A DNA stretch of 64,000 bases from Gari tellinella (lineage: Eukaryota > Mollusca > Bivalvia > Cardiida > Psammobiidae), in NCBI GenBank assembly GCA_922989275.2, contig OV277864.1:68142158-68206157 (forward strand), given 5' to 3'. A program made the translations under genes and the position numbers. Shown here one piece after another: positions 55,701 through 64,000 of the stretch. The number at the start of each line of letters is the position of its first letter. Position 1 is the stretch's first letter. The notes under the pieces are model-generated. The model ran no database searches. It saw nothing but the letters and a program-made list of their open reading frames with translations, and was not told the origin of the DNA.

Positions 55701-58700
55701 GTTCCTGATTAGAATCACCCCGCATTATTCTGTGTAAGTTTGTAGATGCGTTTATTAGGATTAAAATACATAAATACTAAACATTTATTGTATGGAATTA
55801 TTTCATCACTTGCATTTATTGAATTATGAAACGAGAGCACCGCAAACGGGTGCTGGACGCTCGACTTTCATATATACTTGAGACGGCTATATTTTTCAAA
55901 CTTAAAGAATGTGTATGGGTGTTTAATGCCCTATTGATCATAGAAGTTTGTAAGCAACAACAACTTAAACATACTTGGACAGTCTACATTCCACTTAAAG
56001 TAAACTATAAGTCAAAAGAAGGACAATATTTTTGCCTGCTTTACCTGCCTTGTTGTAATGCGTTGCCCTTTTGAAACTAAACAAGTATTCAAATATATTT
56101 GAAGTTTGAAATTAATAACTTTCTACGGTTACTGAATAATTTCACATACAAATTCTTAGTCAAACAAGGGCAATAACTCTGCAATGACAAATCCCATGGT
56201 TATCTGCTGTGTTGAAAGGTGATGCCCTTTTGAAACTGAACAAGTATTCAAAGTTTCAAGTTAATACCTATGGTAATTATTGAGAAATTTCAATTTACAA
56301 GTTTTATGTAAATAAAAACAAGGGCTATAACTCTGGAATGGCACATCCCCGGTCACCTTTCTTGTTTGAATGAGTTGCCCTTTTGTTATAACACAAGTAT
56401 TTAAAGTTTCAAGTTAAAACCTTTGACAGTTATTAAGAAATTTCAATTTACAAGTTTTGAGTAAATAAATCAAGGGCAATTACTCTGGAATCACAAATCA
56501 CAGAGTAACCTACATTGTTGTAATGAGTTGTCCTTTTGATACTTAACAGGTATTTAAAGTTTCAAGTTAATATCTTTCATAGTTATTTAGATATGTTAAT
56601 TTACAATTTTTAAGTAAATAAAACATGGGCAATAACTCTGAAATGACAAATCCCAGGGTTACCTACCTTGTTGTAATGAGTTGCCCTTATGATACTAAAC
56701 AAGTATTCAAAGTTTCAAATGGATACCTTTGATAGTTATTGAGATATAATAATTTATAATTTTTAAGTAAATAAAACAGGGGCAATAACTCTGAAATGAC
56801 AAATTCCAGGGTAACCTGCCCTGTTGTAATGAGTTGCTCTTTTGATACTTAACAACTATTCCAAGTTTCAAATGGATACCCCTGATAGCTATAGAGATAT
56901 GTTAATTTACAATATTTAAGTAAATAAAACACGGGCAATAACTCTGAAATGACAAATCCCAGGGTTACCTGCCTTGTTGTAATTAGTTGCCCTTTTGATA
57001 CTAAACAAGTATTCAAAGTTTCAAATGGATACCTTCGATAGTTATTGAGATATGTTAATTTATAATTTTTAAGTAAATAAGACAGGGGCAATAACTCTGT
57101 AATGACAAATCCCAGGGTTACCTGCCTTGTTGAAATGAGTTGCCCTTTTGATACTGAAAAACTATTCAAAGTTTCAAATGGATACCTTTGATAGTTATTG
57201 AGATATGTTAATTTATAATTTTTAAGTAAATAAAACAAGGGCAATAACTCTGAAATGACAAATCCCAGGGTTACCTGCCTTGATGTAATGAGTTGCCCTT
57301 TTAATACTGAACAACTATTCCAAGTTTCAAATGGATACCTTTGATAGTTATTGAGAAATGGACTCTTACAAAAACCTTAAGCAAAAAACTTAACCGACGC
57401 AGACGCTGACGCAGACGCAGACGCTGACGCAGACGCAGACGCTGACGCAGACGCTGACGCAGACGCAGACGCAGACGACAGGGTGACGACAATAGCTCGA
57501 CTTTTTGAAAAAGTCGAGCTAAAAATACGGTAGAATACGAATGTTCCGAAAAAGTTACAAAAAGTTTCGCTCTGAAAATCGTGTGCCGCCAATCAAAAGA
57601 ATAATCCGGAAATAGTAAATTCGATTATGCGCAGTTCGGGCCCGGAAATGGCGGGTGTTTATACAGTGACGCTTTGTTTCTACGATGCAACCAGAGCTAA
57701 GTTTACTTCCTTTTGAGCGATTTCACGTTTATTTACTTTATTTCATTCTCAGTTCAAAATGCCTTACCGATTTAGATTGTATTAGATACATACGTAGCGA
57801 CTAACGTGCTCCCTCGAAAGAAGCTTCAAATAATTGAGGGCTTGCATTCTCAGATCGAAGACTAATTTTAATAACTTATAAGCAATCAAGTGTCATAACA
57901 TCAACAGTTTACACCCGGACAATCATAACTGATTATAATTGGGGTCACTAGCGTGTCATCTCCAATAAACAGCCCTAATCCCCGGCTATCATGTATGGGA
58001 GGTGTCAATTAAAGCCCTGCAGCGTATTGCGCAATCTTAACACATCGGTCTACGGGCGCTAACCGTTGGTCAAGGTTGGCTTTAGAGTCTTGTTCCACTG
58101 TATTGTACGCACCCCCAAATTGCAGAAAAAAGATTTTATGATAAAAGTGCGCACAATACATAGCTAAAGACGGTAGTTTTCCATTTTAGATCTAAATGTT
58201 CAAATGACAAGCTATTGAGACTAAATGCATTCATACAGCACCACCGATTCTATCTGATAACAGGCAAAGATCTGTTGATGTGAATATATCGCTTCCTTGT
58301 TTATCAATGCTTTACACTGTTAAAATGATATTTTAACTTTTACCCAATAGCCTGTTTCTAAATTTAAAGAAAAGTGGCCATTTAAAGCAGGTTGAAAGTA
58401 AAGCAGAATGCGCCTTAAGGCGCATTCTGCTTTACTTTCAGCCTGCTTTAATATTTTATCTACTAGAAAATAGAAAACATTTCTGATGGTGCATAATTCA
58501 AGACTGTGTAAAATGAACTATTTATTTCAATGTAGGAACAAATGTGTATTTATGGAGAAATGAATTAATAAGTTTTCTATTTTTAGATCTAAATATTCAA
58601 ATATTCAAATGACAAGCTATTGAGATTCAGTGCATTCACCTCTGTTTTTATTGGATAAAAGGCGAAGTTCTATAGATGTTGTGACCATATCACTTCCTTG

Positions 58701-60115
58701 TTTACCAATTTAACTTGCTTTGCACTTTTATATATTCAATCACTCCTTTAACACCTTTAAATAAATCCTCCATTGAGGACAATAGTTCCACTTTAAACAG
58801 TCATGATTATGCATCCTAGTTGGTAGCTTAAAGCAGGCTGAAAGTAAAGCAGCATTTCTACTTTACGGTACTTTCAACCTGCTTTAAATGTTCACCTCTC
58901 TTCAAAACTAAAAAGACTATGGAGTAATGAGTTAAGGACGATTTTTGCTTAAAGAAAGATAAAATGCAAGCAAAAAAGCTCCGTAAGGAACTCTCTAATC
59001 TACTTTCATCTTGTTTTAAACTGCAAACTGATTTAATTCTTTATGACATGATTTTACCTAACTTTAACCCTTAGCCTGCCACTCACGACAATAGCTCCAT
59101 ATGCAAACAGCTTGGATCCGAATGAGACGCCGAGTAACTCGGCGTCTCATCCGGATCCAAGCTGTTTGACACTCGGACAACATTGTCAGCAATTTTGAGC
59201 AACGTTGAAGCACTTTGAAACTTGAAGCAGACGAGAAATATAGCAGACGACAATTTATTTGGCGGGCTAAGGGTTAAAAGTATTTCAGCCATATTGCGAC
59301 AATCAGCTAATTACTGGTGGAATAATACTTCTGATGCCCATTTCAGCACAATCAATTAATATTCATTTGTGGCATTTAAGGGGAGAATTAGATAAATGCA
59401 TTCAATGGTGCTTGTTGACGAAGGGATTAACACAGACTTTACTAACTTTTTAAAATTAATAAAAATGATAATTTATTGAGATCGCTCCACTTAAGTAGTT
59501 TACCACAGGAAACATCAGCTTTACTTCAAACTCTTAGTCTTTACAAGCTAACAATCAAAACAATACCTCAACTTTATAACTGCAATACTTTATCCTAATT
59601 CTTTACAATTACCGATACTGTAATTGCATGTTAACCATAGCTCCAGAGAAGGGGAGTATTTCAAAAACTTTGATCTTCATTTCTGCATTAACCCCTATGG
59701 TGTTACTACTCATTAGAATTCTAATGACTAGTTACACCATAGGATTTGGTGATGAAATGAGGGAGAAAATGTTGGATTTGTTCAGTTTACTCCCTTTTAT
59801 CTGGAGCCCTGTTAAAAACTATCTTTCATAACCACTAAATAAATATTAACTAAAAAAAATATTCACTTAAAAATAAAAATTCCAAAAACATAAATCAGGG
59901 TTAAAATCCAAACAATACGCAGGGAGCAAGGAGGGATCAGGGCTTGGTTGTATGTATCTCCAGACCACAAAGCTTTCACACCGACTTACGACACAGACAA
60001 TGCATACCTGCACAGATCCCCCGTGTCTATCTGCGGCCAGGTTCGAGCCGAGATAGTTACCACCGGGGCCACGCGTGGGTTCACACCACGCCAAGCCGCG
60101 TTGATTAGCACTCGC
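43652..60115 (-). CDS. CSNK1G: Casein kinase 1 gamma, C-terminal part (4 exons; kinase domain outside window)
   Basis: CK1 gamma is a membrane-anchored Ser/Thr kinase; it phosphorylates LRP6 in Wnt signalling and is held at membranes by palmitoylated C-terminal cysteines (known family facts). Visible exons: 60115-60008 ([17 protein letters not shown]), 49632-49526 ([17 protein letters not shown] ... EVEVVDET), then two alternative last exons, 44557-44509 and 43712-43652. The linker segments match vertebrate CSNK1G1/3 ([35 protein letters not shown]). Phases agree: the 49526 donor leaves two bases (AA), and each last exon supplies one base to complete lysine, followed by cysteines. No exon of the kinase domain was found up to 64000; it must lie further right. 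Molluscs probably have one CK1 gamma gene, so I give no paralogue number. Confidence 0.93.
43894..44092. repeat. Family C MITE
   Basis: GGCTCCAGATAAGGGGGG to CTCTTATCTGGCGCCCT, palindrome AATCGTCTCGAAGAGACGATT at 43980-44000. It lies between the two alternative CSNK1G last exons. Confidence 0.8.
44509..44557 (-). CDS. CSNK1G: CSNK1G alternative last exon A (palmitoylation/basic tail)
   Basis: After the split lysine it encodes [15 protein letters not shown] and TAG. Vertebrate CK1 gamma proteins end CCCFFKRKRKK..., so the cysteine pair plus basic run is the membrane anchor. Acceptor GATTCCAG. A minus-strand AATAAA lies at 44398-44403, about 105 nt past the stop, a plausible poly(A) signal for this form. 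Confidence 0.88.
44697..46055. repeat. Three family C MITEs of different age
   Basis: Copies near 44697-44890 (centre 44788-44810), 45228-45375 (eroded), and 45864-46053. Between them is AT-rich intron DNA with nothing recognised. All within the CSNK1G intron before exon A. Confidence 0.6.
46715..47240. repeat. Family D MITE and altered family A copy
   Basis: Family D 46719-46925: CAGTAAAAGCTTCCTATTACGACCAC and GTAATAGAGAGGTTTTCCTG ends, perfect core 46787-46857 (TTAAAGCAAGGTGACAGTAA). Family A-like 47071-47233 with CTAGTTTTGAAGATAGGTGA arms on both sides. Confidence 0.75.
47312..47388 (-). other. Degenerate tRNA-like sequence
   Basis: On the minus strand GTAGCTCAGTTGGTAGAGCA is a good D arm/A box, but the B-box region (CCTTTGATTGGAGCC) is not canonical and the acceptor arms do not pair well. 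Probably a tRNA pseudogene or SINE head. Confidence 0.35.
47565..48012. repeat. 29 bp AT-rich minisatellite
   Basis: The unit AGTAACAGTATTTTAAAAGA + TCTTATTAT repeats at exactly 29 bp (starts 47604, 47633, 47662...). TATTTT and TATCTT variants alternate in the first copies. Later copies are degenerate and some truncated. Confidence 0.9.
48680..49215. repeat. Family D MITE with duplicated core and nested family B
   Basis: Order: D end (AAAACCTCTCTATTACGACC), core 1 (48757-48831), family B copy 48828-49078 with TTAA on both sides, core 2 (49075-49144), D end (GTGGTAATAATACAGAGATTTTAG). Confidence 0.85.
49526..49632 (-). CDS. CSNK1G: CSNK1G linker exon b
   Basis: 35 codons plus two bases: [20 protein letters not shown] then [15 protein letters not shown]. 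Acceptor TTTTACAG, donor ACGAA|GTATGT. It corresponds to the conserved segment just before the palmitoylated tail in vertebrate CK1 gamma. Confidence 0.95.
49970..50240. repeat. Family A MITE carrying a solo pearl-type hairpin
   Basis: Family A core 50021-50090. Near its right end TAAGCTCTCCAGGACATTTG + TCCGGCGAGCTAAAA (50190-50224) is the AGCTC...GAGCT terminal hairpin of the pearl-like elements, without any array, flanked by AGGCATA on both sides. Confidence 0.7.
50876..52386. repeat. Family A MITE split by a 1.26 kb element
   Basis: Left part 50876-51050 (core 50926-50996), right part 52304-52386 ending TTAAGGGATAAAAGGTTAA. The final TTAA is shared with the next family A element (52383-52605). 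Confidence 0.8.
51051..52303. mobile_element. 1.26 kb element with CAGGGTTGGCAAGTTTTTGCC ends
   Basis: Inverted ends CAGGGTTGGCAAGTTTTTGC and GCAAAAACCCAACCCTG. The left third repeats GGTGGCAAAAACTAAA many times, including two larger near-copies (about 51180-51290 and 51360-51510 with TAAATAAACCC...AGCAGGTTAC). The right end has the inverse (TTTTTGCCGG). Flanks ATATTCAA and (AA)TTATTCAA suggest an 8 bp duplication with one mismatch. CAGGG ends fit hAT. No transposase seen. Confidence 0.7.
52383..53340. repeat. Family A MITEs and core palindromes
   Basis: Family A copy 52383-52605 with a reduced core. A core palindrome TTAAAGCAAGATTAAAGTTA at 52644-52719. Another family A copy about 53090-53338. 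Confidence 0.65.
53341..54109. other. Intron DNA with a 156-codon open frame of repeat origin
   Basis: An open frame at 53719-54189 starts in a family F hairpin remnant (GGATCCTGATGAGACGCCGC) and ends in the tandem repeat below. Its product matches no protein I know. Not called as a gene. Confidence 0.4.
54110..54455 (-). repeat. Tandem repeat, inverted copy of 24735-25215
   Basis: CCTCTAAATGACATTGACCT, AGCTCAAGAGCTTCTTGAG, ACATGCCAAATATGAA and ATCACATGTAGTTC occur twice, about 150-160 bp apart. Confidence 0.75.
54457..54670. repeat. Family F MITE copy 1
   Basis: TTAACCCTTAGTCTGCCACT to GGCGGGCTAAGGGTTAA, 214 bp. Core hairpin AGCTTGGATCCGGATGAGAC with GCCGAGTAACTCGGC centre. Nearly identical to the copies at 59064 and 61714. 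Confidence 0.9.
54774..55046. repeat. Family A MITE with a duplicated core edge
   Basis: TTAACCCTTTACCCCATAGA to GCTATCAGGTAAAA. After the core (54907-54976) the last 22 bp (TGCTTTACTTTCAACCTGGT) are repeated once. Confidence 0.75.
55340..58175. mobile_element. 2.83 kb TA-flanked DNA transposon carrying a pearl-like element
   Basis: Ends CCGTCATTTCCCGAGTATTG + TGCGCA and the inverse of CCGTCTTTAGCTATGTATTG + TGCGCA match at 20 of 26 positions, each next to TA. TGCGCAC/GTGCGTAC subterminal repeats occur on both sides. The outer parts are more GC-rich than the surroundings. No transposase frame is left. It lies in the CSNK1G intron between the linker exons. Confidence 0.7.
55826..57522 (+). 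mobile_element. Pearl/Helentron-like element, near-complete (153 bp array)
   Basis: It starts near a GC hairpin (GAGCACCGCAAACGGGTGCT, 55834-55853). Then come about nine 153 bp units (GGGCAATAACTCT motif at 56168, 56322, 56474, 56627...), a GACGCA/GACGCT tract (57395-57479), and the hairpin AGCTCGACTTTTTG...CGAGCT (57495-57521). The last unit through the hairpin is nearly identical to 600-861. Confidence 0.8.
58330..58940. repeat. Two family A MITEs
   Basis: Copies about 58335-58570 (perfect core 58384-58452) and 58735-58937 (shortened core). The short direct repeat ATTTTTAGATCTAAAT.TTCAAAT lies upstream of each (58183 and 58581), with further similarity between, suggesting a duplicated block. 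Confidence 0.7.
59064..59277. repeat. Family F MITE copy 2
   Basis: Same 214 bp structure as 54457-54670, with only a few substitutions by eye. Confidence 0.9.
59637..59812. repeat. Family C MITE, centre deleted
   Basis: TAGCTCCAGAGAAGGGG to TTTTATCTGGAGCCCTG. The central palindrome is reduced to TTAGAATTCTAA. Confidence 0.75.
60008..60115 (-). CDS. CSNK1G: CSNK1G linker exon a
   Basis: 36 codons, phase 0 at both ends: [18 protein letters not shown] then [18 protein letters not shown]. Acceptor TGCTTTCAG, donor GTATGC. Clearly GC-richer than its surroundings, as expected for an exon. Confidence 0.9.
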
Positions 60116-60294
60116 CTGAAAGCAAAATTGTGTGTTAAGAGGGTGAGTATACACTGCACACAACATTTACCCATGGACATGTGGAATTTAGTATTCACAA
60201 GGAAAACCGTGTTATTTTCCTTGGAGGTTTTGGGGCCAAAATATGACCCCTGACTCTGAAAAGTGTTTTAACTTTTCCAGTATTCTTTAATATT

Positions 60295-60600
60295 TTCCCC
60301 CTTTTACCCATCCCCACCCATAGTTTGATTTCTAAATTGTTGGCTGTTTAAAGCAGGCTAAAAGCAAAGCAAGCTGTTTTACTATCAGCCTGCTTTAAGT
60401 TACTATATACTGCGATATAGGACATATTTCTTATACTGCATATTCATGACTATAAAGTGCAATTTCATGGCCAGCCTATAAGAATTTTTATCTTATATCC
60501 TAACAGATGACTGCTTAAAGCAGGTTGAAATAAAGCCTGAAAGCTACTACAGATTTCTTTTCAACATGCTTTAAGCAGCTTTTAATCTTACTGTAAAAAA
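60295..60600. repeat. Family A fragments
   Basis: A worn copy with a short core (60345-60400) and a second core-like palindrome at 60512-60575. Confidence 0.5.
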
Positions 60601-60639
60601 TAATGTCATTTTTCCTTATCTGAAAGGGTCCAACCACTG

Positions 60640-60642
<3 letters not shown>

Positions 60643-60683
<41 letters not shown>
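60643..60683. repeat. C41 homopolymer
   Basis: Forty-one consecutive C (G on the minus, transcribed strand of CSNK1G). Its length is likely to be uncertain in any assembly. Confidence 0.95.
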
Positions 60684-60910
60684 ATTATTTCCAAGTGCAA
60701 ACATTCTGGAAATCCAGTTGCACAGTGAAGTATCAGCATCCCATTAATTCATGTGCACTGTATTAATGTGCTGAGTTAGTAGCTATTTAATTTATCACTA
60801 TAACAGTTTCTTTCTTTTGAAAAATGTGGTAATGTTTTGTATCTAATCAACATGACATTGTGTTCTGCTATACATTTGTACTCTCTTTCTTCTTTAACCT
60901 GCAACCTGTC

Positions 60911-61162
60911 TTAACCCTTTACCTTACAGAAGCGCCTTTTAGCGTATTTAATTTATTCCTCTGCTGAATAAAATAGTTCCAATTTATACCTTCATGAACA
61001 ATTACTATTACAAATATTTGATATAGCCTAGCAGATTTAAGCTTAAAGCAGGCTGAAAGTAAAGCAGAATGTGCCTAAAGGCGCATTCTGCTTTCCTTTC
61101 AATCTGCTCTAAGTGGTCACCTATTTTCAAAACTAGAAACAGGCTATGGGGTAATGGGTTAA
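60911..61162. repeat. Family A MITE, near-complete
   Basis: TTAACCCTTTACCTTACAGA to CTATGGGGTAATGGGTTAA with core 61041-61112. Confidence 0.85.
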
Positions 61163-61713
61163 TTAAGCTTTCTCTTCAATGGCTATTATATTGTGGGACA
61201 TTTCCTGTGCCTATACTTTCTGAGGATGGTTACCAATGAGATAATCTAAGGTGACAAACAATAGCTCTTTGTTCACAATTAAGAATTCCCAGTCACTAAT
61301 TAATATTTTCATACCAATTCACAAATCAAGGATTTCCCATTAAGCTTGTCCTATCAATTGTGTTCCTATCATCATTGTTTTCATGAAGTCTTTTAATCAT
61401 ACTGCTAAGCTAGAAAAGACTCAAATAAGATTAAACACCGATCACAGTGAATGGATAGTATAAAATTATAAATTAATTAAGTTGCACTCCTTTCCCCTTC
61501 TGACCCACATGTAAAATGTGCCCAATATTAGACGTGATTATGCTCTATGACATTAGCAATGGAAATGTAAATCAGCTATTATAAGTTGATGCATGATGGC
61601 AATGAATTTAAAAACACTCTAAGGTTTGAGACCCATAATGACATCTTTACACCAGTGCACTCTACTTTATTTTCATCCTGAAAGTTTTTGCCCTGGTGTC
61701 AATGGAGGGAAGG
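61163..61713. other. Intron stretch without recognised feature
   Basis: AT-rich; no exon of CSNK1G, repeat termini or RNA gene identified. Confidence 0.3.
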
Positions 61714-61927
61714 TTAACCCTTAGCCCGCCAAAAAAATTGTCGTCTGCTATATTTCTCGTCTGCTTCAAGTTTCAAAGTGCTTCAAAGTTGCTCAAAATT
61801 GCTGAAAATGTTGTCCGAGTGTCAAACAGCTTGGATCCGGAAGAGACGCCGAGTTACTCGGCGTCTCATCTGGATCCAAGCTGTTTGCATATGGAGCTAT
61901 AGTCGTGAGTGGCAGGCTAAGGGTTAA
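61714..61927. repeat. Family F MITE copy 3 (inverted)
   Basis: TTAACCCTTAGCCCGCCAAA to GGCAGGCTAAGGGTTAA, opposite orientation to copies 1 and 2 and almost identical to them. Confidence 0.9.
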
Positions 61928-62149
61928 TGAACAAAATTGCACTTTAATATTGGACAAGATTGACATTGATTACAGCTTAGATTCATATGAATAGACAAAG
62001 TTTAAACATAATCAAACCTTAAACACACTCAAATCTCACTTAAACATAGTTCAAAGTTAAAATGCCACTGTGCACGTTGAAATAAGGATATGTTTAAATT
62101 GAGCGAGTTTTGTGATAAAAATACAATTGAAAAAAAAATATGGAAAAAT

Positions 62150-63003
62150 TTGACCCATTCCCCAATAGAAGCGCCTTTCAATTTATTTAATTTATTCCCT
62201 CACTGAAGAAAATAGTTATATAATATAATTTTATACAGTCATGAAAATATGTATTATAAGAAATATTTTCTATATTCTAGACAACTGTAGCTTAAAACTG
62301 GCTGAAAGTAAAGCAGAATGTGCCTTAAGGCACATTCTGCTTTACTTTCAACCTTCTTTTAGTGGCCACCTATCTTCAATTCTTGAAACAGCTAGGCTAT
62401 GGAGTAAAGAGTTAAAAGAGTTTCAAGAGTTTTATTGTCTCGACTGTATGTGACATTTATCATTACTTTATGCTCACAATCTTTTCCCCGATCTTTCAAT
62501 AAGAGAACTATACATGTGTGCAGTGACTACCCATGTAACAATGGAGCCATTCTAGATCAAATAAAACTTGGCTGGTTTCTCGTTAAACTAAAATATACAG
62601 TACTGACAAAATATATACTGATCTTAAAATAAAATAATGAAAATTACAGGAAAAGGCATCCATGAGATGTAGAAGAATGCAAATGTTAGTACTTAACAAG
62701 ATTCAAGCATGCAAATAATGAAAGAATGTTGAAAGATGTTGAAAGAAAAATGTGCAAACAAACTTAACTCATTGACCTCCAAAATTTCAAATCAACTTTT
62801 CCAGTTTCCAATCAAGTCTAATCCATTCTAAAATTTAACAATACATTGCACAATGACAAATAGGGCAGACAGACCCTGATTAGAGGGCACCTATGGGAGC
62901 CCTCTAATTCACATGGTCTATGTTTTTTGCATTGGCAAATGTACTCCTAACTAGTGCATTGTTTGTAAATGAAAAGTATTTGCAATAGGGGTTAATGAGT
63001 TAA
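62150..63003. repeat. Family A and family B MITEs
   Basis: Family A about 62152-62414 with core 62288-62360. Family B 62764-63003 in inverse orientation (TTAACTCATTGACCTCCAAA ... GGGTTAATGAGTTAA), hairpin 62873-62930 diverged. Confidence 0.75.
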
Positions 63004-64000
63004 AAATTGTCAACAAAATACTGAGTACTGCAGTAAAGACGATATTCATTCATTTATATTAAATACGTACAAATAAACAGGTTGACAAAATACCCAAATT
63101 TGAACAGATAAACAAGCTTGAATTGTGTAGTATTTGAATTGTGTAGTACTTTCTAAAATAGTAAAATGATGAATAAAAGCTAAAAAGTGCTGGATGAATG
63201 CAATTATATTTTTCAAGTTTCAAAGAAACTGTACAGTTTTCATAAGAAGATATGCGGAAAAAAAATCAGGCATTACTCAATATTCAATGACCATTAAATG
63301 ACATACCAGCTAAACCTGTGCTAAACATCATTCTGAAGACTGTTTCAGCACTCATTTCATGAAGTAAACCTTTATAGGTCACTTAACCCTTTACTCCATA
63401 GATATGCCTTTTTACGCATTTAATTTATTCTTCCACTAAAGAAAATAGTTCCATTTTATTCCGTAATGACTGTGCAACATAAGAAACATTTTCTATAGTC
63501 TAGCAGATGGTAAATTAAAGCAGGCTGAAAGTAAAGCAGAATGTGCTGTAAGGCACATTCTGCTTTACTTTCAACCTGCTTTAAGAGATCATCCGTCTTC
63601 AAAACAAGAATCAGGTTATAGAGTAATGGAATAATGCAGGAACAAAATCATACAGAATGCCCCTACAAGAGCCTTCTGCACTATTTGTCATGCATAAACG
63701 GTAATTAAACCTGCAACCTCTCTTTCAACAAGTGCTAATGCATCTTCATCTGAATGTTGATTTCACAGATCTGACCGTACATGTGTTAGATAGGGTAACT
63801 AACGACCTCTGAACCCCTGAATGATCAATCTGCTCCCTCATAGTAGGGTTAACATATCCTTGAGATATAAGATTGTCTGTGTGGCCTCTAGCTTCTGCTT
63901 TTAAAGAAAACTTTTTTCGCTTTAAATATTTTCTTTTCTTTATGCGCACCGTTAAATTATAGTCAATGTTGACTGCTTAACGTATTCTGTAGAAGTAGAC
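63004..64000. repeat. Family A MITE in right-edge sequence
   Basis: Family A copy 63383-63634, core 63514-63586 well kept. A core palindrome fragment follows (63636-63700). The rest shows no exon that I could tie to CSNK1G. Confidence 0.6.

Noticed and set aside
57301..57592. Frames rich in SA or RLRQ repeats
   Set aside because: Translations of the GACGCA/GACGCT microsatellite.
60515..60739. Frame with a polyglycine run
   Set aside because: Produced by the C41 homopolymer.
54482..61902. Repeated short frames with [18 protein letters not shown] products
   Set aside because: They are translations of the family F hairpin and occur in every copy; they are not genes.
60116..64000. Search for CSNK1G kinase-domain exons at the right edge
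   Set aside because: No HRD, DFG-like or other CK1 motif was found in any frame, and no GC-rich exon-like block. The frame at 63746-63949 does not resemble CK1 gamma.

Overview
This window is eukaryotic nuclear DNA, AT-rich and intron-rich, almost certainly from a bivalve mollusc. A dreissenid or related heterodont is my guess from the repeat types; I could not test it. The bivalve call rests on three animal genes with clear metazoan proteins, a tRNA-derived SINE of the kind common in bivalves, tandem-array elements with a terminal hairpin (pearl/Helentron-like), and very many short palindromic transposons (MITEs).

Genes. (1) Minus strand, 13458 down to the left edge: TRIP4/ASC-1, nine exons and 484 complete residues visible, with the last C-terminal exon(s) outside the window. 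(2) Plus strand, 13592-27960: VPS45, a Sec1/Munc18 protein, complete in 13 exons and 563 residues. The two start codons are 133 bp apart and face away from each other, so they share a promoter. (3) Minus strand, from beyond the right edge down to about 43.5 kb: the 3' part of a casein kinase 1 gamma gene (CSNK1G). It shows two C-terminal linker exons and two alternative last exons, each encoding a cysteine cluster followed by a basic tail. The kinase domain lies to the right of the window. VPS45 and CSNK1G converge across a gene-free interval of about 15.5 kb (27961-43516). From general knowledge, TRIP4 and CSNK1G1 are also neighbours on human chromosome 15, so this looks like old linkage.

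Everything else is repeats. The commonest family (called A here) is a 210-300 bp element bounded by TTAA and starting CCCxTTACCCCATA, with a central palindrome of about 70 bp that itself has TTAA at both ends and in the middle. Family B (TTAA, ends like CTCATTGAACCCTAG), family F (TTAA, CCCTTAGCCTGCCA), family C (ends GGGCTCCAGATAAG) and family D (pogo-like ends, AAAACCTCTCTATTACGACC) are interspersed and often nested. Larger elements are a 957 bp hAT-like foldback with an 8 bp target duplication (32081-33037), a 1.43 kb TTAA element inside a family A copy (11326-12754), a 1.26 kb element rich in GGCAAAAAC (51051-52303), and a 2.83 kb TA-flanked transposon (55340-58175) carrying a pearl-like element. 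There are several satellite or minisatellite arrays.

No coherent new gene system was found. The points most worth checking are the conserved 44-codon open frame after the stop of one CSNK1G last exon, the duplicated splice-site fragments in TRIP4 and VPS45, and the modular TTAA palindrome cores that different transposon families share and insert into.
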